Counted from the first letter of the stretch, positions 50,056 through 58,469 are shown. The stretch is 64,000 nucleotides of DNA from Streptomyces deccanensis (GCF_022385335.1 NZ_CP092431.1:4960001-5024000), one strand, 5' to 3'. Notes: generated from the sequence alone by a model not told the origin. Made by a program: numbers and translations.

Positions 50056-50946
50056 ATGGCCACCAAGGACCGGCAGGCCAGCACCCTGGCCCTGGCACAC
50101 GCGCTCTCCGCCGCCGAACGCGGACTGGCGGTGATCCCCCTGTCCCGCACCAAGCTCCCGGCCCTACGCTCCCCCCACCGACCGACGCACTCCTCCACTC
50201 CCGCCCCATCCCCTCTCCCACCCCCGTGTCATGGGGAGTGCGGGCGCTTCGGCCACGGCGTGTACGACGCCTCCACCGACCCCCGGCGCATCCGCGAACT
50301 CTTCGCCGCCGCCCCCTGGGCCACCGGCTACGGCATCGCGTGCGGGGTCCACCCTCACCATCTGATCGGCGTCGACCTGGACACGAAGTCCGGTACGGAC
50401 TCCTCGGCGGCCCTGCGTGAACTGGCCCTGCGCCACCTCTTCACGATCCCCGAGACGGTCGTCGTGCTGACGCCCAGCGGGGGCCGCCACCTCTGGCTCA
50501 CCGGCCCACCCGACGTGGCCGTCCCCAACTCCGCCAGCCGACTCGCCCCCGGCATCGACATCCGCGGCGCCGGCGGCTACCTCGTCGGCCCCGGCTCCCG
50601 CACCGACCACGGCACCTACACCGCGGCCCCCGGCACGTCCCACCTCCACCCGGCCCCCTGCCCACCGGCCCTGCTCCGCCTCCTGCTGCCACCGCCGCGC
50701 ACGGGCCCCTCCCGGACGCCGGACGGCCAGGGCAACGGCCACGGCCTCGTGCACTTCGTCCTGACCGCCCAGGAGGGACAACGCAACACCCGCCTCTTCT
50801 GGGCGGCTTGCCGCGCCTACGAGAACGGTCTCGGCCCCGAACTCGCAGAAGCGCTCCGCGAGGCAGCCGTACGCACGGGCCTCACCGACCGCGAGGCGAG
50901 GTCGACGATCGCGTCGGCGGCGCGGATGGCGAGGGGTGGGGGGTGA
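50056..50946 (+). CDS. bifunctional DNA primase/polymerase (Prim-Pol domain) protein
   Basis: A 296-residue protein. Prim-Pol motifs are present: the D-x-D metal ligands in GVDLDTKSG, the His of TPSGGRHLWLTG and the Asp of APGIDIRGAGGYLVGPG. The C-terminal helical part (QRNTRLFWAACRAYENGLGP) is typical of stand-alone actinobacterial members. It lacks a helicase domain. It lies in the chromosome about 2 kb from the integration site of element 2 and may be a relic of older mobile DNA, though it is conserved in the genus. The start is ATG 50056 after ATAGAGGT. Confidence 0.88.
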   Translation: MATKDRQASTLALAHALSAAERGLAVIPLSRTKLPALRSPHRPTHSSTPAPSPLPPPCHGECGRFGHGVYDASTDPRRIRELFAAAPWATGYGIACGVHPHHLIGVDLDTKSGTDSSAALRELALRHLFTIPETVVVLTPSGGRHLWLTGPPDVAVPNSASRLAPGIDIRGAGGYLVGPGSRTDHGTYTAAPGTSHLHPAPCPPALLRLLLPPPRTGPSRTPDGQGNGHGLVHFVLTAQEGQRNTRLFWAACRAYENGLGPELAEALREAAVRTGLTDREARSTIASAARMARGGG

Positions 50947-51072
50947 AGGGGCGACGACGCGGCGAACCGGTGCGGGCGTTTCGGGACAGCGGTGGTTGGA
51001 AGAACTGAAGGTGCCGTGGTCCGGCGTGGCCTGACCCGGCCCGTGTGAGGAACAGCCGCTCGGAGGCGCGAT

Positions 51073-51573
51073 TTGGACTCGGAGATGAACTCGGACGGGG
51101 CCGCGGATGGGGCCCCGGACAGGGACTCAGCCAAGGACTGGGACTGGGACGGGGACGGGGACGGGGATTGGGACCGGGACCGGGACAGAGAACACCGCCG
51201 GGACATGCTCGCCGAGGTTCATCGAGAACGGGACCGACTGCTCCCACTCCGCGCGGAGGCGACGGAGACCACGATCGAACTGATGCGCACGAGCACGGGC
51301 CACGTCTCGGAACCCGATCTCGTGCCCTACCTGAACCTCATGTATCTCCTGACGGTCAAACGAGCCTACGGCGACGACCAACTCCTCGCCTTCGCACTCT
51401 CCTTGGCCAACTGGGCGGTCGTCGCCATCGACGAGGTGGCACACCACACGGGCCGCACCGCGGAACAGGTCATCGACCAGTACGAAACGGAAATCATGGC
51501 GGCACGGGAGTCGAACCCGCCGGAAGAATGGGAGACCGGGTCCATTCCCGAGACGGAGACGGACTCGGACTGA
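51073..51573 (+). CDS. hypothetical protein with acidic D-W-D-R repeat N-terminus
   Basis: A 166-residue protein. The first 42 residues are almost only D, W, G and R in alternation (KDWDWDGDGDGDWDRDRDRE), encoded by GGGAC repeats. A helical domain (REHRRDMLAEVHRERDRLLP, then VKRAYGDDQLLAFALSLANW) and an acidic tail follow. TTG 51073 lies six bases after CGGAGG; ATG 51085 is the alternative. The repeat is prone to length change. The family is unknown. Confidence 0.7.
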   Translation: MDSEMNSDGAADGAPDRDSAKDWDWDGDGDGDWDRDRDREHRRDMLAEVHRERDRLLPLRAEATETTIELMRTSTGHVSEPDLVPYLNLMYLLTVKRAYGDDQLLAFALSLANWAVVAIDEVAHHTGRTAEQVIDQYETEIMAARESNPPEEWETGSIPETETDSD

Positions 51574-51600
51574 GCCCCCGCCCCCGGCCGACAAGCACCG

Positions 51601-51870
51601 TCATCGAGGCGGATCCTCACGCCCGGCATCGTCACGACTGATATCGGGACGCCCGATGTCGGGACGACGGGCGTCGGACTGCCCTGTCCGCTCTCTCCCC
51701 GCCCGATCCGAGCCAAGCTGCTGCCTGAGCATCTCCTGCGCCGAGTCGACCTGACCGCTGTACTTCCCCTGCGTCCGCCCGTCGACGAAGTCACCGGCCT
51801 TGTCGACACCCCGCCCGGCCTGCTCCTCATGCCCCTTCAGCATCTGCTTGAGCTTGCCCATCACGGACAT
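51601..51870 (-). CDS. MT0933-like antitoxin-family protein
   Basis: An 89-residue charged protein. MGKLKQMLKGHEEQAGRGVD followed by KAGDFVDGRTQGKYSGQVDS is the MT0933_antitox (CsbD-like) signature. The C-terminal 25 residues repeat R-P-D-I (ARRPDIGRPDISRDDAGRED). No toxin gene lies beside it, so an antitoxin role here is doubtful. The start ATG 51870 follows GGAAGGAGCCGTT. Confidence 0.85.
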   Translation of the reverse strand: MSVMGKLKQMLKGHEEQAGRGVDKAGDFVDGRTQGKYSGQVDSAQEMLRQQLGSDRAGRERTGQSDARRPDIGRPDISRDDAGREDPPR

Positions 51871-51957
51871 AACGGCTCCTTCCGCAGGAAAATCCCGTCC
51901 CCACCAGAATCCGCGCCGCTCCCCCGCCCCGCATCTCGTAACTCCCCACGCACCACA

Positions 51958-51987
51958 AAGGGGCGCCCCCAAACCGGGACACCCCTT
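51958..51987 (-). terminator. chromosomal terminator of the target tRNA-Ser(TGA)
   Basis: AAGGGGCGCCC (51958-51968) pairs with GGACACCCCTT (51977-51987), including two G-T pairs. It lies 28 bp beyond the tRNA 3' remnant. Confidence 0.75.
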
Positions 51988-52014
51988 CGGACCAGCACTT
52001 TCACACACCAACAG

Positions 52015-52070
52015 CGGTGGGTGTGGGATTTGAACCCACGGTGACTCGCGCCACGACGGTTTTCAAGACC
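52015..52070 (-). repeat. attL of element 2: 3' part of tRNA-Ser(TGA)
   Basis: On the minus strand this reads GGTCTTGAAAACC (anticodon TGA), the long variable arm, GTGGGTTCAAATCCCAC and the acceptor strand ACCCACC. The 5' half of the tRNA is missing: the sequence to its right does not pair with the acceptor. It is therefore an attachment-site remnant. The regenerated tRNA should lie at the far end of the element, outside the window. Confidence 0.88.
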
Positions 52071-52190
52071 TTTCGGCGATCATGGACGCCTGCCCCTTCG
52101 CCGCAGGTCAGACGGGTACGAGCGCCCCGGCAGAGCCGTCCTCATCTTCGTCGTGCCCGCTACGTGCCCCAGGCGCTCGGTCGTGCCCGC

Positions 52191-52580
52191 TCAGCCGCCA
52201 GTCACAGCGGGAACGATCACGGCGGCGACAGCCGACAGCAGCCCTCCTACGGCGAGAGCGCCATTGAACTTCTCTTTGGCCGTTGGAAACACGGAGCGAC
52301 TCACGTTCCCGACCTTGCTGCGCAGAACGATCATCTTGAGCTTCTGCCACCTGTGCTGGCGTTTCGAGCACCCCATCAACACGCCATAAGCGTTGTTGCG
52401 GCAGTAGGTCTGCCCGTCTCGGTTGACCGCTCCGCACCAGACCGGCACCTGGAAGGCGGCATAGGTCGAGACGCCGAGTGACAGAGCCACGATCACAGGC
52501 AATGACCATTGCTGGCTCCAGGCCACGACCAAGGCAGCAGCCACCATGTATCCCCAGTACAGACGCACCACTTTCCCCAT
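52191..52580 (-). CDS. small membrane protein with conserved Cys/His loop
   Basis: A 129-residue protein. Two N-terminal membrane segments (LYWGYMVAAALVVAWSQQ; SLPVIVALSLGVSTYAAFQV) are followed by a loop with four Cys (VWCGAVNRDGQTYCRNNAYG, then LMGCSKRQH). A third segment (LAVGGLLSAVAAVIVPAVTG) lies at the C-terminus. The C-R-N-N-x-x-G...G-C-x-x-R-Q-H motif occurs in other actinobacterial small proteins of unknown role. ATG 52580 has no clear ribosome site; an in-frame ATG at 52616 is possible. It sits between attL and int. Confidence 0.7.
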   Translation of the reverse strand: MGKVVRLYWGYMVAAALVVAWSQQWSLPVIVALSLGVSTYAAFQVPVWCGAVNRDGQTYCRNNAYGVLMGCSKRQHRWQKLKMIVLRSKVGNVSRSVFPTAKEKFNGALAVGGLLSAVAAVIVPAVTGG

Positions 52581-52647
52581 GAGCACGCAGAGTATCGGCG
52601 CATATGCGCAGCGCATAGACGTGAATTGGACACTGCGGCACAGCACA

Positions 52648-52679
52648 ACGCCCCTGACCGTGCTTCTGGCCAGGGGCGT
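52648..52679. terminator. bidirectional terminator between int and the small membrane protein
   Basis: ACGCCCCTG (52648-52656) pairs with CAGGGGCGT (52671-52679) around a 14-nt loop. Confidence 0.7.
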
Positions 52680-52696
52680 CACAGGTGCAGGGTGTC

Positions 52697-53839
52697 TCAG
52701 AGGGGTTCTTGGACTTCGGGAGGGCCGGTTCCTTCTTGCCCTCCAAGCCACGCATCGGCCGCTTCGGCGACCTGATCATCACGACCGGCGACCGGCCGGG
52801 CGTAGTGCCGAGTCGTGACGCTCGCGTTCGAGTGGCCGAGCCGGTGAGCGGCGGTCATGACGCCGTAGCGGTCGGCGACCCAGGTCCCGTGTGAGGCCCG
52901 AAGGTCGTGCGGGGTCACGTCGGTGAGCCCGGCCGCCGAGACGGCGGGGTCGAAGTACGCCTTGCGCCACTGGTTGTAGCGCAGCGGCTTCCCGCCGGGT
53001 GTCGTGAACAGGAGTGCGTCATCCCCGCCGGACAGGGTCTCCAGGTGCCGGCCGAGTCGCTTCGCGAGGGCCGGGCCGACACGGAGAAGCCGCTTCTGAT
53101 GCGACTTCGGTGTGTCGAAGACCAAGGCCCCGTTGGCTTCGGCAAGGTTCTCGTCGACCAGGACGAACCCGCCGGACACGTCGATGTCAACGCGCCGGAG
53201 GGCGAACGCCTCCCCCACCCGCAGGCCCGCGTAGGCGAGGAGCGCGATCAGCAAGTCATGCGGCTTGGCCGCGCTCCCCACGATCCGGGAGGCTTCGAGC
53301 GGAGTGAGGATGTGCGGCTCCGTCTGCGGCATACGCGGCAGCTTCACACCCCGGCACGGTGTCTGCGGGATCATGTCGTTGTCGACAGCGGCCCGCATGA
53401 TCTGCGACAGCACCCGGTACGCCTGCCGTATGCGCGAGGCGCTGAGCCCCCGCGTGTTCATGCTGGCCACCCACTCCGTGATCGTGATCGGCCGGAGGCC
53501 CGACAGCTCACGGTCGCCGAGCGCCGGATTGATCAGCGAGTTGATCAACGACCGGTACGACGCTTGGGTCTTGTGCTTGAGCTGAGGAGAGACGGCAGCG
53601 AGCCAGCGAGCCGCCCAGTCGCGCACGGTCGTCTGCCCCTCAGCAGGGTCGAGCCAACGCCCGTCCTCGATCTCGATGCGCTTCTTGGCCAGCCACCGGT
53701 CAGCGTCCGTCGACGTGGCGAACGTACGATCCGCAGGCCGCAGCACGCCGTCAGGCCCCGGGTACCGGGCTTGGAAGCGTCCCGAGGGGAGCTTGCGGAC
53801 ACGACCGAAGTTCCGGCGGGACTTGCGCTTGCCAGCCAT
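52697..53839 (-). CDS. int: tyrosine site-specific integrase of element 2
   Basis: A 380-residue recombinase. The basic N-terminus (AGKRKSRRNFGRVRKLPSGR) and arm-binding fold are followed by the core-binding domain (TVRDWAARWLAAVSPQLKHK). The catalytic residues are Arg in YAGLRVGEAFALRR, HDLRASHGTW, GHSNASVTT and Tyr in RHYARPV. It lacks the Cys-rich insert of the element 1 integrase, so the two are different lineages with different tRNA targets. ATG 53839 overlaps the xis stop (TGATG). Confidence 0.93.
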   Translation of the reverse strand: MAGKRKSRRNFGRVRKLPSGRFQARYPGPDGVLRPADRTFATSTDADRWLAKKRIEIEDGRWLDPAEGQTTVRDWAARWLAAVSPQLKHKTQASYRSLINSLINPALGDRELSGLRPITITEWVASMNTRGLSASRIRQAYRVLSQIMRAAVDNDMIPQTPCRGVKLPRMPQTEPHILTPLEASRIVGSAAKPHDLLIALLAYAGLRVGEAFALRRVDIDVSGGFVLVDENLAEANGALVFDTPKSHQKRLLRVGPALAKRLGRHLETLSGGDDALLFTTPGGKPLRYNQWRKAYFDPAVSAAGLTDVTPHDLRASHGTWVADRYGVMTAAHRLGHSNASVTTRHYARPVAGRDDQVAEAADAWLGGQEGTGPPEVQEPL

Positions 53840-54051
53840 CAGGCAGCCCTCCTCAAGCCCGTCGGCCGCAGCACGATCGGTTCCACGGTGTTGGCGGCGA
53901 TGAAATCCCGTACAGCGCTCTCCGGGATGCGGACGTGCCGACCGACCTTCACGAACCGGATGCGCCGCTCCTCGACCAGGCGCCGAGGAAAGCGGATCGA
54001 CGTGCCCAGCAACTCGGCGACCTGGTCCACGGACATGTAGCGGTCGTTCAT
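53839..54051 (-). CDS. xis: excisionase-like HTH protein of element 2
   Basis: A 70-residue HTH_17 protein (MSVDQVAELLGTSIRFPRRLVEERRIRFVKVGRHVRIPES). It is longer than the element 1 Xis at the C-terminus. ATG 54051 overlaps the rep stop (ATGA), and the gene overlaps int by one base. The rep-xis-int coupling is the same as in element 1. Confidence 0.88.
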   Translation of the reverse strand: MNDRYMSVDQVAELLGTSIRFPRRLVEERRIRFVKVGRHVRIPESAVRDFIAANTVEPIVLRPTGLRRAA

Positions 54052-55394
54052 GCGGTCGGTTCTCCTTCCGTTCCGGGGGCGGGTTCGAGGGAGGCGGCAA
54101 GCCAGGCTTCGGTGTCGGACAGGCCGGTTCCGGCGAAGACCCAGTGCGCGAGGACGTACGTCGTCTCGGGCCCGTTGTCGGGTGTGTTGGCTGCGGCTTG
54201 TGCTCGGCGCCATTCGGCGCGTGCGTCGCGGAGCGCGCCGAGGGTGGTGGAGTAGCGGCGGGACTTGGTGGAGAAGTGGCCGCGGAAGCAGAGCATGTGA
54301 GCCCAGGCCCGTAGGCGGAGGTGTTCGAGGTCCTTGCGCGCGCCGAGGAACCAGGCGGTTCGGATGAGGCGGCGGGCGTGGTCGCTGATGTCGAGCTGGG
54401 CCAGCTCGGCGGCGAACTTCAGCGGCCGGTCAAGAGCTCCCGTGGCTGTCTCGGCGCCCTTGGTGGCGTACTTGGCGATGTACGCGGCAACCGCGCGTTC
54501 GGTCAGCTCCTGGCCGTCGTTGAAGTCGGCGGAGCGGATGGTGCGGACGTCGAGTTGGCGGCCGAAGGCGAAGGTGTGGGCGCGTCCGTCGATGACCGGG
54601 CCGTCCACGCGGACCTTGGCCGCCGCTGTCTCGATGGCGTCCGTGAGGAGTTCGGCGGTCGCCCAGGCCGGAGGTGGGGTGTCACCACCGGTGGGGCCGT
54701 CGATGCGGATGACGGCATGGAAGTGGACCGCGCCGCGCTTTTGGTACTCGGCGACCTTGGCGAAGGAGACGCGGGCGTGGTCTCGGAAGCGGCGTTGTGA
54801 CAGGCCCGCGCGCTTGGCGACCTCTCGGCGCAGGTAGGTGGAGAAGCGCTGCCAGAGCGGACCGGCGTGGGCGTTCCAGAGAACGGCTGCTTCGTAGTCG
54901 TAGGTGTCCGGGTCGAGCGGCGAGCCGAGTGCGGCGTCGTCTTGGTCGTGGTGGGTGCCGCAGCGGCAGGGGCGCCCGCTGGAAGGGCGGTTGTGGACCG
55001 GGCCGAAGCTCGGCGCGGTGAAGGTGGCGAAGACGCGCGGGTGGGTGGCGACGTGTTCGGGGACGCCCTTGCCGCCGCGCAGGCCGGAGGTGATCAGGTG
55101 GAAGGTGTCGCGGCGGTAGACCTCGGAGCAGGCCGCGCAGCGGGTGGTGCGGCGGTTGTTGCAGCGGACGAGGAGTTGGCCGGCGGGGAGGTCGGTGGAG
55201 TCGAGGTGCTGGAGGACGCGGCCGATCTCGCCGGTCGTGGTGTCGACGTCGTGCTCGGTGCGGTGGCCGTCGAGGCGGATGGGGTGGGTGCAGCCGCCGA
55301 GTCCGGACAACTGGCGGAGGATACCGGGCAGGGTTCCGTGCTCGGCCAGCTTCGCGAGTTCCGGGAGCGGGGGCGGTGTGGTGCGGGTGAAGAT
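54048..55394 (-). CDS. RepSA-like replication initiator of element 2 (apparent ATC start)
   Basis: A 448-residue initiator related to the element 1 Rep: CNNRRTTRCAACSEVYRRDT, AVHFHAVIRIDG with the metal His pair, and MLCFRGHFSTKSRRYSTTLG. It lacks the central CxxC zinc insert. The homologous N-terminus continues upstream of the first ordinary start (TTG 55310) to an ATC codon at 55394-55392. That codon is seven bases after AAGGAG, and no in-frame ATG, GTG or TTG lies near. I therefore place the start at ATC; if TTG is used the protein is 420 residues and lacks its conserved N-terminus. Confidence 0.85.
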   Translation of the reverse strand: MFTRTTPPPLPELAKLAEHGTLPGILRQLSGLGGCTHPIRLDGHRTEHDVDTTTGEIGRVLQHLDSTDLPAGQLLVRCNNRRTTRCAACSEVYRRDTFHLITSGLRGGKGVPEHVATHPRVFATFTAPSFGPVHNRPSSGRPCRCGTHHDQDDAALGSPLDPDTYDYEAAVLWNAHAGPLWQRFSTYLRREVAKRAGLSQRRFRDHARVSFAKVAEYQKRGAVHFHAVIRIDGPTGGDTPPPAWATAELLTDAIETAAAKVRVDGPVIDGRAHTFAFGRQLDVRTIRSADFNDGQELTERAVAAYIAKYATKGAETATGALDRPLKFAAELAQLDISDHARRLIRTAWFLGARKDLEHLRLRAWAHMLCFRGHFSTKSRRYSTTLGALRDARAEWRRAQAAANTPDNGPETTYVLAHWVFAGTGLSDTEAWLAASLEPAPGTEGEPTA

Positions 55395-55486
55395 GGCGGT
55401 TCTCCTTCTGGCTGGCTCGGTCAGGAGTGATGGGCCCGGGGCGGCGGATGCTTGGTCGTGTGTGCCGCCCCGGGTGTCGTGCGGGT

Positions 55487-55732
55487 TCAGCGCCGGTTCT
55501 GCTCGCGGATCAGGGAGCGCAGGACCACGGCCGCGATGGCGACGGAGATGGCCGAGACGGCGACGGCGGCCAGGAGCGCGGTGAGGACGACACCGCCGAC
55601 GACCACGGCCGCCACGACTCCGGGACTGATGGAGACCGCCGGGAGTGAGCGCCGTACGGGAGCCGGATCGGCCGGGGCGTGGATGTGCACAGGCGGCGGG
55701 GTGGGGGTGTCGGGGTACTGGGGCAGGAACAC
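55487..55732 (-). CDS. SpdD-like small membrane protein
   Basis: An 81-residue protein. A Pro-rich start (LPQYPDTPTPPPVHIHAPAD) is followed by about 40 hydrophobic residues (GVVAAVVVGGVVLTALLAAV, then AVSAISVAIAAVVLRSL), probably two helices. GTG 55732 lies eight bases after AAGGAG; an in-frame ATG at 55765 has no site. It belongs to the spread-gene group between traB and rep. Confidence 0.78.
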   Translation of the reverse strand: MFLPQYPDTPTPPPVHIHAPADPAPVRRSLPAVSISPGVVAAVVVGGVVLTALLAAVAVSAISVAIAAVVLRSLIREQNRR

Positions 55733-55751
55733 GGTCGAACTCTCCTTATCT

Positions 55752-55760
55752 ACTCGTCTA
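55752..55760. promoter_or_regulatory. ACTCGTCTA motif, site 1 (candidate GntR operator)
   Basis: ACTCGTCTA within TATCTACTCGTCTAGGC, just upstream of the SpdD-like start. The word recurs at 58842, 58918 and, inverted, at 60179. Confidence 0.55.
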
Positions 55761-55952
55761 GGCATGTGAGCCGTTTATGACGTCCACGCCGGAGCGCGTG
55801 CCGGACTCGATGGCGGGGGCGAGGAAGGTCTGCGAGAGGTAGAAGCCGAAGAGGGCGATCAGGACGACGACCCAGGTGCGGACGCCGAGGAACTTGACCG
55901 CGCCCCAGGCGAAGAGGCCGAGGACGACGACGAGCGGCAGGCTGACGGTCAC
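55758..55952 (-). CDS. small membrane protein of the Spd group
   Basis: A 64-residue protein with two membrane segments (LPLVVVLGLFAWGAVKFLGV; TWVVVLIALFGFYLSQTFLA) and a short polar tail. GTG 55952 follows AAGGACCTGCCC. It lies 15 bp after the stop of the mobile-element transfer protein and probably acts with SpdB in spread between hyphal compartments. Confidence 0.75.
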   Translation of the reverse strand: MTVSLPLVVVLGLFAWGAVKFLGVRTWVVVLIALFGFYLSQTFLAPAIESGTRSGVDVINGSHA

Positions 55953-55967
55953 GGTGGGCAGGTCCTT

Positions 55968-56156
55968 TCAGCGGACGGGGCAGCGGTGGGTGCGGGCGGC
56001 CAGCTCGGCGGCGGCGCGGCTGTCGTAGTCGGCGGAGAAGTTGCAGCGCGGAGCCGTGCAGGCGGCGGTGTGCTTCTCGCGGCCCCGGCCGTCGTAGGAC
56101 GTGGCGACCTGGACGGGGCCGATGCGGGTGACGTTGCGGAAGCGGCGGTTGGGCAT
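55968..56156 (-). CDS. mobile element transfer protein (SpdA-like)
   Basis: A 62-residue soluble protein (RFRNVTRIGPVQVATSYDGR, then KHTAACTAPRCNFSADYDSR and HRCPVR). The C-x4-C and C-terminal H-x-C suggest a zinc knuckle. Such 62-residue proteins accompany spd genes in Streptomyces integrative elements. ATG 56156 lies 3 bp after the previous stop. Confidence 0.8.
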   Translation of the reverse strand: MPNRRFRNVTRIGPVQVATSYDGRGREKHTAACTAPRCNFSADYDSRAAAELAARTHRCPVR

Positions 56157-56158
56157 GG

Positions 56159-56344
56159 TCAGTCCTCCTGTCGCAGGCTGGGGCCGGGGAAGTCGTGCAG
56201 GATGCGGGCGGCTTCGGCGGGGTCCGTGACGCGGTCGGCGGCTTCTTCGGCGAGGAGCCGGGCCAGCGTGGTCCGGCCGCTGAGGGCCATCTCGCGGGCC
56301 GCTTCGAGGTAGTCGGCGGCGGTGTTGAAGCAGAAGAGGGGCAC
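56159..56344 (-). CDS. small helical element protein, unknown function
   Basis: A 61-residue acidic helical protein (YLEAAREMALSGRTTLARLL, then AEEAADRVTDPAEAARILHD). It is tightly packed between the SpdB-like gene (3-bp gap) and the transfer protein. No family recognised. Confidence 0.7.
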   Translation of the reverse strand: MPLFCFNTAADYLEAAREMALSGRTTLARLLAEEAADRVTDPAEAARILHDFPGPSLRQED

Positions 56345-56347
56345 GGG

Positions 56348-57004
56348 TCAGCTCCCGGTCGGGGCGAGGTGGGCGGCGATGGCTTCGGCCATGGGCGCGG
56401 GGACGCCGAGGCGAGCGCGGAGGGTCGGGGTGTCGATGGGTGTTCCGGTGCGGGTGTGGTGTTCTGCGGCGACTTTGCGGGCGTGTTCGACGAGGGCGGC
56501 CGGGACGGGTACGGCGGGCCGTTCGGGCGGCGGTGGCTCGATGGCCGGTGGTGTCGGTGGCGGTTCCTCGGGGGCGAGTTCGGGGACGTCCTCCTGGTCC
56601 ACGGTGTCGTCTGTGTCCTCGGGGTCCTTGTCGGTTGTCGTCGGTGTGGTGTGGGCGAGGAGGGTTCCGCCGAGGAAGGCGACGGCGGGCCAGCCCGCGA
56701 CGAGGATGCGTAGCCAGGCGGGTACGTCGTTGAGGTCGAGGAGGCCGGCGGTGGCGACGTTCGCGCCGAGGGATGCGGCGAGGGCGATGACGAACCAGCA
56801 CCACCCGGACGCTTTCGCCTCACCGGAGCGCAGTCGGCGCCAGGCGGCGACGAGCAGCAGGTCGACCGAGATCGGGTAGGCCCACGCTTTCCACCCGTCC
56901 TGTCCGGCCGCCGAGGCGATGTCGTGCAGGTGGGCGAAGGACAGCGCGGCGGCGATGAGCGCCTGGACGAGCACCGCGTCGACACGGGCCAGTTGGGCGC
57001 GCAT
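56348..57004 (-). CDS. SpdB-like DUF2637 membrane protein
   Basis: A 218-residue protein. Four hydrophobic segments lie in the first 120 residues (VLVQALIAAALSFAHLHDIA; YPISVDLLLVAAWRRL; WFVIALAASLGANVATAGLL; ILVAGWPAVAFLGGTLLAH). An acidic Pro-rich linker and a small helical domain (TLRARLGVPAPMAEAIAAHL) follow, the same layout as in element 1. ATG 57004 is preferred over 57031 because AAAAGGAG lies at the right distance. Confidence 0.85.
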   Translation of the reverse strand: MRAQLARVDAVLVQALIAAALSFAHLHDIASAAGQDGWKAWAYPISVDLLLVAAWRRLRSGEAKASGWCWFVIALAASLGANVATAGLLDLNDVPAWLRILVAGWPAVAFLGGTLLAHTTPTTTDKDPEDTDDTVDQEDVPELAPEEPPPTPPAIEPPPPERPAVPVPAALVEHARKVAAEHHTRTGTPIDTPTLRARLGVPAPMAEAIAAHLAPTGS

Positions 57005-57092
57005 GAGCGGCTCCTTTTCGGATTCGGGCATGGCAGGGGTAGGGAGTTGGCGCGAGGCGGTAACGCCGACCGGAGGGAGGGGTGAGCGAAGG

Positions 57093-58469
57093 TCAGTCGG
57101 TCACCGGGTGCGGCTGCGCTGCCAGGGCTGAGGACTCCACGGGCTGTACGGGGGTGTCGGGCCGGAAGGGCTTGAGCGCGGGCAGGTCGGGCACGAGGTG
57201 GGCCGACTCCCGGCAGATCTCGGCGGCGTCGCCGAGGGAGAGGTACGGCGTGCGGATGCGGGACCAGCCGCCGGAGGTGTCACCAGCCACGGCCAGGCCG
57301 GGCAGTTCGGGAGCGATGGCGCAGGCGGCGGAGACCGCTTCGGGGGCGATGTCCCCGAGCGCCATCTTGGCGGATGCTTCGTCGTTGACGCGGTGGCAGA
57401 CCCGGCCGGTGAGCTGAGCGCGGAGCATGGTGGCGCCCTTGCCCAGCTCGGCGCCGAAGCGCTGACCGCAGACTTCCAGGTAGATCCCGGCGGCGCGGCC
57501 GAGCTGGGCGAGGCGGATGAGCTGGGTGACCATCTCGTCGCGCCGTTCCTCGTCCTTCTTCGTGGCGACGAGGAAGAGTTCGGCCACCTCGTCGACGAAC
57601 AGCACGATCGGCACCGGGCGTTCGCTGTCGGGCAGGCCCCAGATGTCGGAGGTGATCTCCTCGTCGGGGGTGCCCGGCGCGATACCTTGCCGGGCCTTGA
57701 TCAGGTCGTAGCGGTCCTCCATCTCCTTCACGAGAACGGGCAGCAGCTCGGCAGCCTCGTCGGGATCGGTCGCAAGAGCCGAGAGCCGGGAGGCGAACGG
57801 CGCCAGCTCCACACCCCGCTTGCAGTCGATACCGACCAGGGCGACGGACTGCCGGGCAAGCCCGGTGATCAGGTGCCGCAGGTACATGGACTTGCCGGAC
57901 AGGGTGGCGCCGAGGGTGAGCTGATGCGGAATGGTGCGGTAGTCGCGGACGAACGGGGTCGCGTCCTCCCGCAGCGCCACGGGCACCTTGAGGAGTTCGG
58001 CGGTGGCCTTGCGTGGCATCCGCACGTTCCGCAGTACGTCGAAGCCGACGAGCCGTAGTTCGACGACGCCCGGCTTGACGGTCGAGACGTACACGGCGTG
58101 GACGCCCCAGGCATGCCGCAGCCGTTCGGCCGAGGCGGCGACGTCGGCGGGTTCCTGGCCCGGAGCGAGCCGGAGACGAAGCCGCAGCCCGGTCGAGGTA
58201 GGCCGGATGATGCCCCGCCGAGGCGGCACCGGCCGGACCTCCCGCCGGGTGGTGGCCTTGACGGCGAGGACCCGCAGCCGGGACGGCGCCACGGTCAGGC
58301 CGCACGCCTCCATGACCGAGCCGTACGAGCCGAGGAGCCGGGCAGTCGATATCGGCAGGCCGACCGTGGGCCAGTACACGCGAGGGTGCTTGGCCCGGGT
58401 GTAGGCAGCCCCGCCGCCGAGCGCGGCGACAGGACCACCCACCTCCAGAAGAGTCACCAGATCGGACAT
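57093..58469 (-). CDS. FtsK/SpoIIIE-like conjugal transfer protein TraB of element 2
   Basis: A 458-residue DNA translocase. One weak N-terminal hydrophobic segment (LEVGGPVAALGGGAAYT) is present. Walker A is LGATLSGKSM and Walker B is IVLFVDEVAELF. QLIRLAQLGRAAGIYLEVCG and LTGRVCHRVNDEASAKMALG complete the RecA fold. It shares little sequence with the element 1 TraB, so the two are independently acquired motors. ATG 58469 overlaps the upstream stop (TGATG). Confidence 0.9.
   Translation of the reverse strand: MSDLVTLLEVGGPVAALGGGAAYTRAKHPRVYWPTVGLPISTARLLGSYGSVMEACGLTVAPSRLRVLAVKATTRREVRPVPPRRGIIRPTSTGLRLRLRLAPGQEPADVAASAERLRHAWGVHAVYVSTVKPGVVELRLVGFDVLRNVRMPRKATAELLKVPVALREDATPFVRDYRTIPHQLTLGATLSGKSMYLRHLITGLARQSVALVGIDCKRGVELAPFASRLSALATDPDEAAELLPVLVKEMEDRYDLIKARQGIAPGTPDEEITSDIWGLPDSERPVPIVLFVDEVAELFLVATKKDEERRDEMVTQLIRLAQLGRAAGIYLEVCGQRFGAELGKGATMLRAQLTGRVCHRVNDEASAKMALGDIAPEAVSAACAIAPELPGLAVAGDTSGGWSRIRTPYLSLGDAAEICRESAHLVPDLPALKPFRPDTPVQPVESSALAAQPHPVTD

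Noticed and set aside
51601..51870. complete toxin-antitoxin pair
   Set aside because: The antitoxin-family protein is clear, but no toxin-like gene lies on either side.
52015..52070. tRNA-Ser(TGA) gene
   Set aside because: The anticodon, variable and T arms are present, but the acceptor 5' strand and D-arm are absent. It is an att remnant.
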